From Daucus carota subsp. sativus (taxonomy: Eukaryota > Streptophyta > Magnoliopsida > Apiales > Apiaceae), in contig NC_030386.2 of NCBI RefSeq assembly GCF_001625215.2, positions 20,492,545 through 20,556,544 of the forward strand: a stretch of 64,000 bases of DNA, given 5' to 3'. Shown here piece after piece: positions 12,176 to 24,781 of this stretch (its first letter is position 1; the number at the start of each line of letters is the position of its first letter). The position numbers were made by a program, and so were the translations under genes. The notes under the pieces are model-generated. The model was not told the DNA's origin and did not search any database. It worked only from the letters and a program-made list of their open reading frames with translations.

Positions 12176-12875
12176 GCTTAGAAATGCTGCACAGGTTAAT
12201 GAATTTGTGGTTTGGTATGGAGGTTTGTAATTTTACATATTGTTGCGATACTAGATGTTATATGAAGAATTTTGGTGGCTGTACTGTTTGTCAATTTGTT
12301 ACAACATAGTAAACATCTAAATACAAATGGTGATTTCTTTTTGTTATGTTAATTTGTACTGCCTGCCTCTTCTATTTGCTTTAGATATTAATAATTTTAT
12401 AGCTTCAAATATGTAACATTTGCTAGCATTAAATAGTTATACAGCTTTGTGCCTTTGTGGGGATATAATGCAATGTTTGTGAGTTTACTTAATCTTGCCA
12501 TTTAAGATGTTATGGGATAAATTTGAGGGCGTTGGATCATTGAGGGAACGGAATTGCCAATTGGGAATGAGAATGATACTAAATCCCAAGGAGTTATAGG
12601 GAGTGATTTACCCACCTATGGGAATGACGTTCCCATTCCAAACAACCAAATTGCTAATCCAATCATAATCATATGGGATTGAGGTTCAGATTTTTCCATT
12701 AACACGGCTCATTAGCCATGAACTGAACGCGGAGCATCTCCAATAGAGGCACTCAGGCACCTTTGGGGATGCGAAACACACTAATAATAATAGTTTTTAT
12801 TTTCTTTTTCATCTATGTCAAATATGTCAACTTTTCATTACAATAGTTGGCAGCCGTGTGAGGGTGCTTAAATGT

Positions 12876-12931
12876 GTGTGTGTGTGTGTGTGTTTTTTTT
12901 TTTTTGGGGGGTGGGGGGGGGGGGGGGGGGG
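12876..12931. repeat. (TG)n microsatellite, T run and long poly-G tract
   Basis: TG repeats at about 12876-12892, then T11-12, then a tract of about 26 G with a single T interruption (12906-12931). The length of such a homopolymer is unreliable in assembled sequence. Confidence 0.85.
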
Positions 12932-15900
12932 TTTGGTGTTGTTACCTCTTCACAAAATAATACCACTTCACTGGCTTTGATTAATAGATAACTTAGGTCT
13001 TTAGTTCCTGAAATCACATAGAGTTACGAGGAATCTGCACTTGCTTAAATTCTGCTAGTATTGAACTCAAGTAGCTAAATTCACTGAAATTTTTCTGGAT
13101 GTTAGAGCTGTTTGATCAGGAGCTAGCTGATCGAGTTAGCCCATTCATTTGCACCTTATGATTTTATTGCCTAAGCAGGTGGCTGGACATCCAAGTACTT
13201 GATCACTACCTCCTCTGTGCTTAATGCCTTTTTTATTTAGTCGCAAGTACTTGCATTGTAGTTGGAAGAATGCTGGTAATGTAACTCTTAGATATTACTT
13301 GTGGATATATGTCAGAATTTCCCCTTATCTGTGCACAAATAGACAAACTTTGCTCTTTAGTTGATGTGTTGATTCACTATGCTTCTTGGGGGAAGAAATT
13401 ATATTTTAATAGACACAAACACTATTTTGTTCTCTTCAACTCCCTTGGTTCCATTCTCTGAATGCAACTTCATCTCATACCCTTCAGCTTCATCATAATG
13501 CTAATGATCTATTTCACTTAATAATCATATCCTTCACGAATAGCATACTTACCTCCGTGGACATATTTCTTGCATTGGAATAGAACCAAAATTATTAAGC
13601 GGCACGCTTATTGCTTCCCTCTTGCTTTGTACATAATGAAAGCGGGTGCATTTGGCATAGACATAGTAATATTGATATGAAAGCCGTGATTTTCCATATT
13701 GGCTGTCGACCCCTTGTTCTAGTGCTCAAGATGAAATGAATTCAACGGAGATTCTAGAATGGCAAGGGAGGGCAAATGCCAGGTAGGAGTGGCACTACTA
13801 ATATTACTTTAAAGGTTTTGGTGAAGACATTGAGACATGATGACGGTCTCTCAGGCTTCTGAATATTTCAGCTTATGTTTATGTGGATTCTCAATACTTT
13901 ATCATGTTTTCATGTTCAGAATTTGTTCAGAGGTCTGCATAGGCCTTCATTCCTGTTTGTACACATGCAAAATTGTTATTTTGATATGACATTGGGATTG
14001 ATGCCACATGTATGTAGGAGGTTTGGAAGTCTAGGGTTCATAGTTTTGGTGAAAACATTGCGACATGACAACTGTATCCTAGGCTCATAAATATTCCAGC
14101 TTATGTTAATGTCGATTCTGTGCTTCTTGGGTGCACCCATATTCCAGTTCATGCATGTTGCTTATTTGCTTCCTGGTGTTACTTAGTTATTCCGAAACTC
14201 AGTCTCATACAACATTGTTGTAATCACCACTGAGAGAAAAGTATTGAGACGTACTTTTCTTCTTATGTTTGTTTTACTACGAGGCATGCAAGTATTCTCT
14301 TGAGGTTTTATGCTTTGGATGTCCCAACATTTGATCCCGTCAGTGTCTCCAACTTCATCAGATCGAAATAGAGGAAGCAAAAGTGCAAAAAGTGTCATGT
14401 ATATTTGGAGAAGTAGAAATTTTACTTGATGGAATCTAAATTGCACTTGTGAGGTTTAAGTAGATTTGAAGGTTTGTTGAACTTGAGCAAATAGATAATG
14501 TTGTTGCCTTGCACTCTTACTAACAGTAAAGAAGAAAGTGTTTTCCATTTACAGTATGAGCCATTGTACTGATACGTAGTTATTTGATATCATGATTGGA
14601 ATTGGTCTAAATAGGGACGGAGAAGAATATAAAAGAGACAGCATCACCACAGAAGAGCAGGCCTGTAGTGTAACGTATACTACAAGCGTGAGGCGTGACC
14701 TATCAGATTCTTCTCTCATCATTCTACTGTCCTACTTATTTAGGGGGAGTCGGGCGTTTTGTTTTGTATCCAGGGATATTCAATTGTGATTTTTTTAATG
14801 AAAAAAAATCATTTATGAAATTCATATATATCCAATTCAGAATTTAAATACTATATTAGAATTTTCGGATATTCGGGTGGAAGTTGAATCTGACTAAATG
14901 TAAATTTCTCTAATATGACACAGTTGCCATTCGGGAATATAATAAAAATGACAGAGGGCCTGAGGCAGGTTCCAAATTATAATGAAAAAGTCCCAGAAGG
15001 TAGGAGTAAATAGGTAGGAAGGCGTGAAGCAAGATGTCTGTGGTTGACTAAACTATCAATGTCCACCAAAAGCTACTGAAAAACATACGTACGTACTTGT
15101 GGAAAGGGGTAGCAATTTCGGATAACGGGTCGTGTTCGTGTCAGCAATCAGGTCGATTTCGGGTCGACTTTCGCTTTTGGGTCAAGCTAAAATCACTTAA
15201 AATTAAATAAAACTGAAAATTGAAGTGATTAGAAACGAAATTCTAATTTCGTGTCATTTCGGGTCCATTTCGTGTCAATCGGATGATTTTCAGGTCACTT
15301 TCAGGTTTTGTCTCAGTAAATCGGATTGCGGGATCGGGTCGGGTTCAAGTCGGGTTCGGATAGTGTCTGGTATTCCCACCTCACCTCACCTCAGTTGTGT
15401 TTGTAGTTGTGAACTTGTGATCACCCAGTTGACCTCATATTTACTTTTAAGATACGACTACAAGAAGCAATAAAATGCTTTATGCATGCAGACAGGATGA
15501 CAATTGACACCCGAGAGGTGAGGTGGATTACTGTTTCAGCGGTGTTGAAAATATTTCAATTCCGGAGTGAGTTCTAAAACTTAATGAAACATAATGTACA
15601 TAATGTTTTAGTCCCGACTCTGATAAAATCATGTTCCATTTACTACTACATAAATGCAAATACTCTCTCTTTTTTGTAGGTTATTATTTAATGTTGTTTC
15701 TGCGGTTAATTGTTTTCAGAGCTGGTGAAAAATGCTTAATCTTCTTCTGTCATGATTGGTCTTAAAGAACATGTATGTTAAAGCTTAGATTTGTTGATTC
15801 ATTAGAGGCCATGTTGAACATACATCTCCCCAACACTTATTACTACAAAACCATGCGACACAAATCATGATACAGAGCTCACAACCATAATAGCTACATT

Positions 15901-15938
15901 GCTTCTGATGCTTCTTCTGCCCCCCTTGTAATATACCT

Positions 15939-15947
15939 TATATATAA
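15939..15947 (+). promoter_or_regulatory. Candidate TATA box of the laccase gene
   Basis: TATATATAA lies 70 bp before the start codon at 16017, placing the expected transcript start near 15970. If so, the out-of-frame ATG at 15965 would mostly be excluded from the mRNA. Confidence 0.5.
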
Positions 15948-16016
15948 CTAGTATCACCATTTCAATGGCTCCCATCTTCCCTCTTTTAGTTACTGTCTGC
16001 ACACACTCACAAAGGA

Positions 16017-18383
16017 ATGGCAAATCTGGGCATTTCGCTCAGCTTAGGCTTATTAATATATGCTCATGCTATGGATGTCACGGCATTATGGCCAGGAGCA
16101 GGACCAACAAGATATTATGAATTCAGGGTATTCTTTGATCTCTCTGTCAAGATATCTAAATGCACTCTCCCAAGTTATAATTACTACTAGTTTCTTGCCT
16201 TATGAAAGAGTTTGCTAAATGTATGATATCATTTCAGGTGCAAACCATGAAGCTCAAAAAACTATGTCAGACCAACAAAATTGTGACCATCAACCAGATG
16301 TTTCCTGGACCAGTTGTGTATGCTCAAGAGGATGACCGAGTGATTGTAAGGGTCATCAATGAGACTCCATATAATGCCACAGTCCATTGGTAATCACTGG
16401 TTTTATGTATAAATCTACTCAATTTCGGGTCTGGTTTAGATGGTGTCTAAGCTACTTAAATTACCTAAGACCACTCTGTGTGTTTGTGACTTGAATGATT
16501 ATACAATAATGTCCATTAGCTGCAATATTGATTTTGCTCACTTTACAGGCATGGTGTGAGGCAGATGCTGTCATGCTGGTCCGATGGTCCTTCTTATATC
16601 ACGCAATGCCCCATTCAATCGGGACAAACATTCACCTATGAGTTCAGTCTTGTGAAGCAGAAGGGAACACTTATGTGGCATGCTCATTTCTCATGGCTCC
16701 GAGCAACTGTTTATGGTGCCATTGTTATATACCCTAAGCTCGGGGTTCCATATCCTTTTAAATCACCTCATGAAGAGCACATCATAATTTTAGGTACATA
16801 TATTTTCATATCATCACTTTTAGTATGTTCAATATATATAGGCTTCAATTATATATTTCTTTGTATGACTTTAATCTCACATCAGGGGAATACTGGATGA
16901 GAGATGTCGTAAAGCTTGAGCAGGCTGTTATAGCAGATGGCGGGGTTCCTCCACCAGCAGATGCTTTTACAATCAATGGCCATCCAGGTCCTAACTACAA
17001 TTGCTCCGACAATGGTACTCATATGAATACGATACAAGAAATATTTTATTGAATATGATTGCCATTTAGACTATTTAGGTTTGATCATTTTACAAGTACT
17101 TCTGGTAATTCCTTGGTCTGGAATTGAAGTTATTATATTTTTGATTGGAAAAACATGCTGCTGGATATCAATTTGTTCTTTTTATTCTCAGATGTATACA
17201 AGATTGATGTTGTTCCGGGCAAAACATACCTCTTGAGGCTAATAAGTGCAACACTGAACACAGAGAGTTTCTTCACAATCGCTAATCATAAGATAACAAT
17301 TGTTGAGGCGGATGGGGAGTATGCCAAACCATTTACCACAGACCGTGTAATGCTAGGACCTGGACAGACGCTCAATGTTCTTGTTACCGCAAATCAACCC
17401 ATAGGAAGATATTCTATGGCCATGGGACCGTACATTTCTGGCAAAAACGTGTCATTTCAAAATATATCTTCACTAGCTTACTTCAATTACTTAGGAGCCT
17501 TGCCAAATAGTGCAGCAGTTGCAGCTAGTCTACCTCGCTTTAATGATAATCTTGCGGTTGCAACAGTGATGGATGGGCTCAGAAGCCTCAATTCAGGTGA
17601 TGTACCAAAAGAGATTGATGAAAATCTTTTCTTTACCATAGGATTGAACGTTGAAAAATGTCAGTCCAGCAATCCTAAGAAAAACTGCCAAGGGAACAAT
17701 GGAGGTGTCATGGCTGCATCAATGAACAACATAACTTTTACCAGGCCTAATGTTTCAGTTCTGCAAGCTTACTACAGCAAGATTAATGGACTATTTACAG
17801 AGGATTTCCCAGGGGTGCCATTAAAATTCTATGATTTTGTGAATGGGGCACCAAATACAGCTCCTAACAACACTCAGTCATTAACTGGAACAAGGACCAA
17901 AGTTCTTGAATTCGGGACCAGGGTTCAACTTATTTTGCAGGATACTGGTACAGTCACAACAGAGAATCACCCGGTTCATCTTCATGGCTACAGCTTCTAT
18001 GTCGTAGGATATGGCACTGGGAACTACAATCCACAGTCGTCAAAATTTAACCTAGTGGATCCCCCTTATATGAACACCATAGGAGTTCCTGTAGGTGGAT
18101 GGGCAGCCATTCGTTTCGTTGCTGACAATCCAGGTAAGAATGCACAATCACACACACATCTGGTTCATTCACACGTAGACGTAGCTAGCATGTAACTTAA
18201 ACACAGACAAATATGTACATAGACTAATCGCGTAATATATAAAATGTTGCAGGGGTATGGTTTATGCACTGTCACCTGGAGATACATTTGACATGGGGTT
18301 TGTCCACTGTATTCATAGTGAAGAATGGGAAAGGTCCGCTTCAGACCCTTCCTCGTCCTCCAGCAGACTTGCCAAGATGTTGA
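16017..18383 (+). CDS. Secreted plant laccase (multicopper oxidase)
   Basis: p-Diphenol:O2 oxidoreductase family, acting in the apoplast on monolignols or flavonoids. Exons: 16017-16127, 16238-16389, 16549-16793, 16886-17014, 17192-18133, 18253-18383; 569 aa. The N-terminal [15 protein letters not shown] segment is a signal peptide. All copper ligands are present: HWHG at 87-90, WHAH at 131-134, HPVHLHG at 472-478, and HCHLEIH at 532-538 with an axial Leu near 543. Several N-glycosylation sites (NET, NAT, NCS, NVS, NIS) are visible. Residues 92-102, [11 protein letters not shown], differ from the usual RQ.R..W.DGP of lignin laccases and place it nearer the LAC14/LAC15 side, which is inference. 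The region where miR397 pairs in many laccases (codons for LISATLN, around 17240) has many mismatches, so miR397 control is unlikely. It converges with the LRAT gene. Confidence 0.93.
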
Positions 18384-18826
18384 AGAGATAAATTCTTTTT
18401 CTTTTAGTTATTGGAGGTGCATTTTTACTAGTAATTTTTATTATTACAAAAACATTTTTGTATTTCAAGGAAAAAGATTGGATGGAATAGGAATTATTGG
18501 GGGAATTGTACTTGCAACATTTTGCCTTCACTAACAATAGAATTGCAAGAAATGATTAAAATTTTTCTTTTCCCTAGATTTTCAGAACTATCAAGTCCAC
18601 AGACTGGAAAGTGGCATAATAAAGAAACTTGATGTTAAGGAACAAGGACTAGGAGGATGAATTCAGAACTGCACTAACTATTATACGAAAATAGAAATCT
18701 TGAAATACAAAGTCATGGGCTGGAATAACCCACAATTGCAACACATTTAAATTGAATATATGTTTAACAAGGAAAGCCAGGAATGTATGTACATGTATTG
18801 AACTTCCTCAAGAAACTAATGGGAAT
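18384..18826. other. Shared 3' spacer between convergent laccase and NC/LRAT genes
   Basis: Only 443 bp separate the two stop codons, so both 3' UTRs lie here and may overlap. Overlapping small ORFs on both strands have no recognisable domain. Confidence 0.55.
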
Positions 18827-21779
18827 TCAGAGTTTCACAAGCTGCTCGCCAGAGGCCTTATTTTTCTCAAGTTCTTCTTCATCGCTATTGAGCCAGCCAA
18901 GATTTACAGCCAGGTCCTCCACAGCTACTTTGATAACATCAGTACGAACGCCAATATCAGTAGCGTATCTGCTCATGCAATACATTCCTGCTGTTACAGT
19001 TGCCACACCAACAGGACTAGGCATTAACAACTTCAGAGGAGTGGAGAGAAGGGCAGCCAAAGGAGCACCAATAACCGTAGAAGCTTGGCCGCTTCTTCCA
19101 ACCCCGAGCCTATCAACTGTCAGAAGACCTGTTTTGCAGTATAGGGCAAAATCCTCACAATTATTTTGAAAAACATCATAGTTTCCGAATCCATTCTGGA
19201 GCAGATACATTGCGCGATGAATAACCGTCTGAGGTGGATCAGATGCTGCAGTGGTACAAGTCCCACCTCGTACTCTAGTAAGGAAAATCGAGGGGCTAAC
19301 TTCATAATCAAAGGAGTAAAGAGATCCGTTCCGAAGAAAGCAGTCTAGGCAGGTGAGCACTACCCCGCTGTTAGGCTGTCTGAATCCGCAGTCTGGATAA
19401 GTCGGACAGGAAAATGCTGTGTCTGACATACCATCAAAGGTAATAAGAGGTGCTTCAGTGCTTGAATTCTCTTCTCTTTTAGGGGTGAAATGAACAACCT
19501 TGTTTCCCCCAACAAAGATACCTGCATTTTTTTTAAATAATCTTAATTAAGAATTATTAATAACATAACCCGTGCTTAAGTAGCATCTCAACAACTGAGG
19601 AATTGACAACAGCAAGGTGTACCACTTGCAAGTTTTCTTTGACATCATTCTGCCACTGAAAGATATAGTTTGCATATAAAGAATATATTTATAGTAAATG
19701 CATGGAAAGACAGCAGAAGCAAATTCTAAATAAACCATTTTTAACACAAGGCAAAATTTCAATCTAGTTCGATTGATTATCTACTTCTTTCCTTGTGACT
19801 TGTGGCTAGCACAAGGAACCTTTATGTCATATTAGATTCAAGAGAATGGAATGGAATGAGTAAAAAGAAAGGAAAAACAATGGTGGTAGGAGGGAAGATT
19901 GTAGAAGTTGTGATGAGATTTGGGAAGAAAATGGGTAAGAGGGAGACTGGAGCAATCCTTCTCAAATAGAGAGATTTGAGCTCTAGTTCAATTTGTTAGG
20001 AATGAAAAAGGGACACAATTTTTTGAGTATATACCCATATTACAGTTCAAATGTCATTTTATTGATCCCAACCAAACACAATATTACTCTTCACTCTTTC
20101 TTCTTTGTTACCACGTCATAGAGTATCTCTACATATCATCCATATTCTAACCCCAAGCATGAAAAGATGAACGATAGACACTTTAAATCAAAATGTTGTA
20201 CTCCTCTTGCACGGTATATGGCTACCAACATAAATACAGATTTTCGTCAAGAGCGAACCATATCTAACAAGGAGTTGGCAAATTTTACAGCCCAAGAGAT
20301 CCAAGCCTTTGATGAGCACATTGCTCAACATTATTAAGTGATAACTGAAGAGTAAATTGGGTACCATTACCGAACCCAGAAGTCAGATCAATTAGTTTGT
20401 GCCCATCTCGAGCGAATCGAAAGGTGGGTGAATAAATTGAAAATTCAACTAAATTTGAAACATGTTTGCACAAATATTAATTCCCTCCAATTCCATTCTT
20501 CAAGTTTAAAGTAGAGCTGTTTCTTTCAATTTCACAATGGAAGGTCATTATTTTCTTGTACCATTTATTTACAAATCTTAAGATACAAATTTTGCAGTCA
20601 TTTATATTCTTCAGACTGCATCCACGCCTCTTATTTTCTTTATCAAACTTCATAGTGTTCTCTCACCATTCATTTGGTTCCAAAGTGGACAAGTGTAACA
20701 GATCATACCATCTGAACTCATACCGAATGATTAGGGAGTACAAGACGAAACTCTAGTATTGCGCTTGCGTTCACTTGGATGGAATGGAATGGGGGGAGAA
20801 GGAAATGAAAAATCAAAAAGAAGTTTTATGGAAAGAATAGGAATTTATGAAACGATAGTGACTATATATGAGTAAGTCTAGATTTTTTATGATGAAGATT
20901 GTAAGGTAACATGATAAAGAAGTTGAATGGTCATTCCTTCCAAAAGATGTAGGTTAGATTTCTAGTTCAAATAGTTTGGAATGGAATGATTGAAGGAATG
21001 AAAATAATAGAAATTTTATCTAATCACCCAGAATTTATAGTACAAATTTCATTTCATTCTACTCGTATTCCATTCGATCCAGGTGAACAAAGCCTAACTA
21101 CTAGCTCCATTTGGTTGGAAGAATGATATTAGATAAAACTGGAACTGAATAGAATTTGTTTTATCATGTGGGCGCTTGATATATTAATTTCCCTCACAAC
21201 ATTTCATTCACACATATCAAAACTAAAGTTAACCCCACCAATATGCTAATTGCTCATCAGTTCCATCTTTCAATTATGTCCTCCAACATTAATTTTATTT
21301 CCCCACATCTCTCCATTCCATTCATATTCATTTTATCCAACCAAACAGCAGCCCGAGTCCAAGGACGACCCAAGTCACAAAGCATCAGTGTCAAACCACA
21401 CCTCAATCTTTCAAGGAAAAACAAAATAAGAACGAAGTCCTAGGAGGCATCGACTCGAATTGAAGAAACTTAAGAGTAAGAAGTCGGAAACCAAGATCCA
21501 ATTTTGCAACCTAGCCAAACCAATCACCCTCTCCAAAACACAGAATGGCATTAAGATACTTTACTTTAAGCACAAACAATTAGACAAAAAACCAACTATA
21601 TGCTGAACAATAGAATTGAAAGAAACAAAGATTGAGATAATTATGTAAGAATAAGCCAGAACAAGGGATGCATTGCATTGCATACCATGATGAGAGTAAG
21701 CAAAAACAGCCCTGTAAGTATAGATATGATCACCCCCTTTTAACTCCTCTTTCTCTACTCTGTTGCTCAGTATCCCCAT
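18827..21779 (-). CDS. NC domain (LRAT-like) protein
   Basis: Two exons on the minus strand, 21686-21779 and 18827-19521, giving 262 aa, close to the usual ~260 aa of plant NC-domain proteins. The first exon encodes [32 protein letters not shown]; the second continues [13 protein letters not shown]. The NlpC/P60-type circularly permuted papain fold is marked by His near 31 (YSHHG), His 42 (VVHF) and Cys 153 in [11 protein letters not shown] Cys-rich middle segment follows ([14 protein letters not shown]), then a hydrophobic stretch ([16 protein letters not shown]). The enzymatic role of plant members is not established. The 2.2-kb intron holds three MITE-like elements of one family. The splice phase (codon for Gly32 split after its first base) supports the join. 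Confidence 0.92.
19835..20085. mobile_element. MITE of the GGAATG family, copy 1 (in LRAT intron)
   Basis: The left side has GAATGGAATGGAATGAG, the middle has AAATGGGTAAGAGGGAGA...CTAGTTCAATTTGTTAGGAATG, and the right side ends near CCCAACCAAACAC. The middle matches copy 3 at 39575-39855. Borders are approximate. Confidence 0.55.
20769..21094. mobile_element. MITE of the GGAATG family, copy 2 (in LRAT intron)
   Basis: The left end GTTCACTTGGATGGAATGG and the right end, read in reverse as GTTCACCTGGATCGAATGG, form a clear terminal inverted repeat. No coding capacity. Confidence 0.65.
21113..21352. mobile_element. MITE of the GGAATG family, copy 3 (in LRAT intron)
   Basis: The left end ATTTGGTTGGAAGAATG pairs with the right end read in reverse, GTTTGGTTGGATAAAATG. 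It follows copy 2 by about 20 bp, so copies cluster in this intron. Confidence 0.55.
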
Positions 21780-22826
21780 TTCTTCCCTTGCTCTTCAACT
21801 GCAACACAAAAAGTCAAAGCCCTGGTCAACGAAAGATAACGCAAATGCAGCAGCTTAGAGTGAGACCCATTACATATACATAAACATATACATATATAAG
21901 AATAGTAATCCTGCAAGGTGGGTGGTCTCATCATCCATCATCTCTGGGAATAGTTAAAGAGAGGGGGAGTGTGCGTGGAGAGAGATGATTGGCTTACCAA
22001 ATGAATCAGATCAACAACCGTTACAATTCTATCTATGCATATATTTTATCAGTGTGTGTATGTATGTGCATTCATGATAGATGATGATGATTGATGGAGA
22101 CTCTTTTGCTTTACTGCCTTTTGTTTTCTTACCTTGTTCAACTCATCATTCTCTTGCTCTATTCCTCTTTCAGTATTTTGCTTTGTTATTTATTACCGAC
22201 AAATTCCCTAAAATTGTACTACATAAATATTGTTTATTACTAATTCCGTTACACTTTTTTGTCATTGTATGTTTTTTATTAAATTGATTAAATTTTAACT
22301 GAAATTCTCATATATTGAGGAAAAAAATATATTTGATTAACCTTATATAAGTAGTGTGTTTAAATGATTAAACTCCATGATTTGTTGTCTTTCAAACATA
22401 TTTGAATTGTCGTTTCAGGTAACACGTATCATCCGCCTCCATCTATTTTCTTTTTTAAGAAATCAAGAGTTTAGTTCATACACACAAAATAACATATGTA
22501 TATCCAATCATTATGTATTATGTAATAATGTAATAAGGAGGTTTATACGACCTCATATACACATAATTAAAAAAGATCTGCACATAATTAGAAAATGATG
22601 TCTCAAAAAATGAACAGCATGCACCAGGTCCCCGCTTTCACGGTTTCACCTCATATACGCAATATCAGATTTATCTGATAATCCATTCTCATATATTATA
22701 AATAATTATATAAAAATATATTACTAGAATCTACGCCTAATCTACTCTTAAATATATTATTTTATCGTCAAAATCATTTAAAAATAATTATAAATTATTC
22801 ATCAAATAATTTGATTACAAAAAATC
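21780..22826. other. Upstream region of the NC/LRAT gene (minus strand)
   Basis: Contains a purine/pyrimidine-rich zone and ATG-rich repeats (ATGATGATGATTGATGG at about 22080) but no supported gene. From about 22200 the sequence is very AT-rich. Confidence 0.4.
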
Positions 22827-23229
22827 AAACAAAACAAAGAAAGTGGAACGGATCCATGAAGATATCAAAAAAAACAAATTTATGCCAAAGAATCATCACA
22901 CTGACTGTGATTATCTTAAAAAGATCTTATATATCAGTTAAGGTCTTGATCCCACTTGAAAATGTCCACATATCTCACAAAACACATAGTTAATATTCAA
23001 AATAACACGGTTGGGGAAAATGACTCTAAACAAAACAAAGAAAGTGGAACGGATCCATGAAGGTATAAAAAAACAAATTTATGCAAAAGAATCATCACAC
23101 TGACTGTGATTATCTTAAAAAGATCTAATATATCAGTTAAGGTCTTGATCCCACTTGAAAATGTCCACATATCTCACAAAACACATAATTAATATTCAAA
23201 ATAACATGGTTGGGGAAAATGACTCTAAA
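22827..23229. repeat. Direct tandem duplication, two copies of about 201 bp
   Basis: Copy 1 starts at 22827 (AAACAAAACAAAGAAAGTGG) and copy 2 at 23028 with the same start; both end GGGGAAAATGACTCTAAA. They differ at only a handful of positions, so the duplication is recent. No ORF is conserved. Confidence 0.93.
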
Positions 23230-23289
23230 TGTAAGTTATTATTGCCGGATAATTTAACATTTTTAATTTGGAAGAACCATATAGATCGT

Positions 23290-23515
23290 ATAGCATTTTG
23301 TTGTTTTAACTCCAGTAAATTACTACATGAAATAGCGTTCTGTATTTTAACGCCATTAGAGTGCTATCTCATGTAGAGTTCATTCTTTTAACTCCAACGA
23401 AACGCTACATAAAATAGCGTTATATTCTTTTAACTTTGACAAAATCTTACACGATGTAACGTTTTATATAAATATCCAAAACGTTACAGGATATAACGTT
23501 AATACATGGTATTGG
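23290..23515. repeat. Degenerate short repeats around an AACGTTA/TAGCGTT motif
   Basis: Several imperfect units of about 55 bp with TTTTAACTCC(A/C)...(C/G)TACAT(A/G)AAATAGCGTT, followed by AACGTTACAGGATATAACGTT. Adjacent copies alternate in sense, which suggests the remains of a palindromic transposon end. Confidence 0.45.
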
Positions 23516-24571
23516 ATGCTATTTTTTTATTTTTTCATATCATTATATTCTGTGCATTAGTGATGGAATTATGAAAATGGAGGCCAACATCCATCCAATT
23601 TTGATTTTGACCGTCTCGATCCGAGTCATATTTTAATTAATTTAATCAAATCCAATATATTATATTAAATATAAAATAAAACATATTATAATATTCGAAT
23701 TCAAATAAAACAAAAGCTTAAGTAATTATTTTATAAAATTATACATTCTGAAGTCGAAAAATGAATTTGGGTTTAATTTGTAATTGAGTTTAAGAGCTGA
23801 TGACAAGGACATATATAGTCGGATACGCGATCCGATTCAATAGCTAATAGGTCGAATATAGATCAGGTTAAAAAAAAATCTGAATTGGTAGGATCCAATT
23901 CATCAAGAATTCAATCTGAAAAATATCGAAGATGAACTTAAATAAATCTGTTAATGCTCCTATTTGCATATATTATATATATAAGATAAGATATATCATA
24001 AATATATAATCATCAAAATATTATCATTATTGTATAATGTAATATTATATTATGTTTATCAATAAATCTCTGATCTAATCTTTATATTATACAATATTAA
24101 GAAATTTTAAAAATATTAACTTTGATATATGATTAATTTTTGATCAACCTAATTTTTCGAGGTGGACCCCTAGCAGGTGGGATGAAAACAAAAGGGGAAA
24201 CAAAGTAACCGAACAAATGTGGGTGAAAATCTTGAAAATCGGAAAACCCGAGAAGATACCCGGTAATAAAATCCAGAAGAAATCCCTTCTCTCCTCCTCC
24301 TATCAATAGCAATATCGATAGCAATTCACCACTCTCTCTCTCTCCTCCTCCCCCTCCCCCTAGCTTCCTTGAATTGCCAATTACTCTCTTTCATTTCTTC
24401 CGAGCCTTTGCTTGCTTCATTCTTATGGGCCGCCATTGGTTTAACCAATTATGATTCTCTTTTGAGTCTTGTTTTCTTCTTATTATTATTGTAATTTGTT
24501 ATTCATAAAGCAGCAGCAGCGGCAGCTCAATTCTTTATTGATATGAGGAGACAAACTTGTTTATTCTCGCA
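23516..24571. other. AT-rich spacer and presumed WNK promoter/leader
   Basis: No gene is supported. At 24330-24362 there is a CT/CCT-rich run (CTCTCTCTCTCTCCTCCTCC) of the kind common near plant transcription starts, so the WNK leader probably begins about there. Confidence 0.45.
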
Positions 24572-24781
24572 ATGGATGATGGGGTTATGCTTTTAATCAA
24601 CCAAAGATTCAATCTTTCTTCTTCATCGAGCTCATTGGATCTCGATGACTTTGGTGTCGAATGTCGATCGCGATTACCAACGGGATCGGCATTCGATTTA
24701 TACTCTATTGCTACAAAACCATTTTCCCAGAAACAACAACAAAAACAGTCTAATTTGTTACCATTTGGCTGTATGCAATAA
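24572..24781 (+). CDS. Upstream ORF in the WNK leader (69 aa, candidate)
   Basis: ATG at 24572, TAA at 24779-24781, 95 nt before the WNK start and in another frame. It encodes MDDGVMLLINQRFNLSSSSSSLDLDDFG and a Gln/Lys-rich stretch ending LLPFGCMQ. It lies between the CT-rich leader motif and the kinase ATG with no visible splice sites removing it, so it is probably in the mRNA. Whether it is translated or conserved is unknown. Confidence 0.4.
   Translation: MDDGVMLLINQRFNLSSSSSSLDLDDFGVECRSRLPTGSAFDLYSIATKPFSQKQQQKQSNLLPFGCMQ

Larger units (their letters stand above)
12176..16016. other. Intergenic region with simple repeats and MITE-like debris
   Basis: About 3.8 kb without a supported gene. 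12520-12720 resembles a degraded GGAATG-type MITE (GGGAATGACGTTCCCATTCC, ending near AACCAAATTG). 15105-15375 contains repeated GGGTCG/TTCGGG motifs typical of degraded DNA transposon ends. Short ORFs at 13875, 14183, 14592 and 15225 show no domain. A duplicated motif, GTTTTGGTGAA(G/A)ACATTG(A/C)GACATGA, occurs at about 13817 and 14044, so this stretch holds an old local duplication. Confidence 0.4.

Noticed and set aside
15965-16120. Out-of-frame ATG and ORF overlapping the laccase start
   Set aside because: The TATA box at 15939 puts the transcript start at or after this ATG, so it is probably not a uORF.
17235-17265. Possible miR397 target in the laccase mRNA
   Set aside because: By eye there are roughly nine or more mismatches to the usual 21-nt site.
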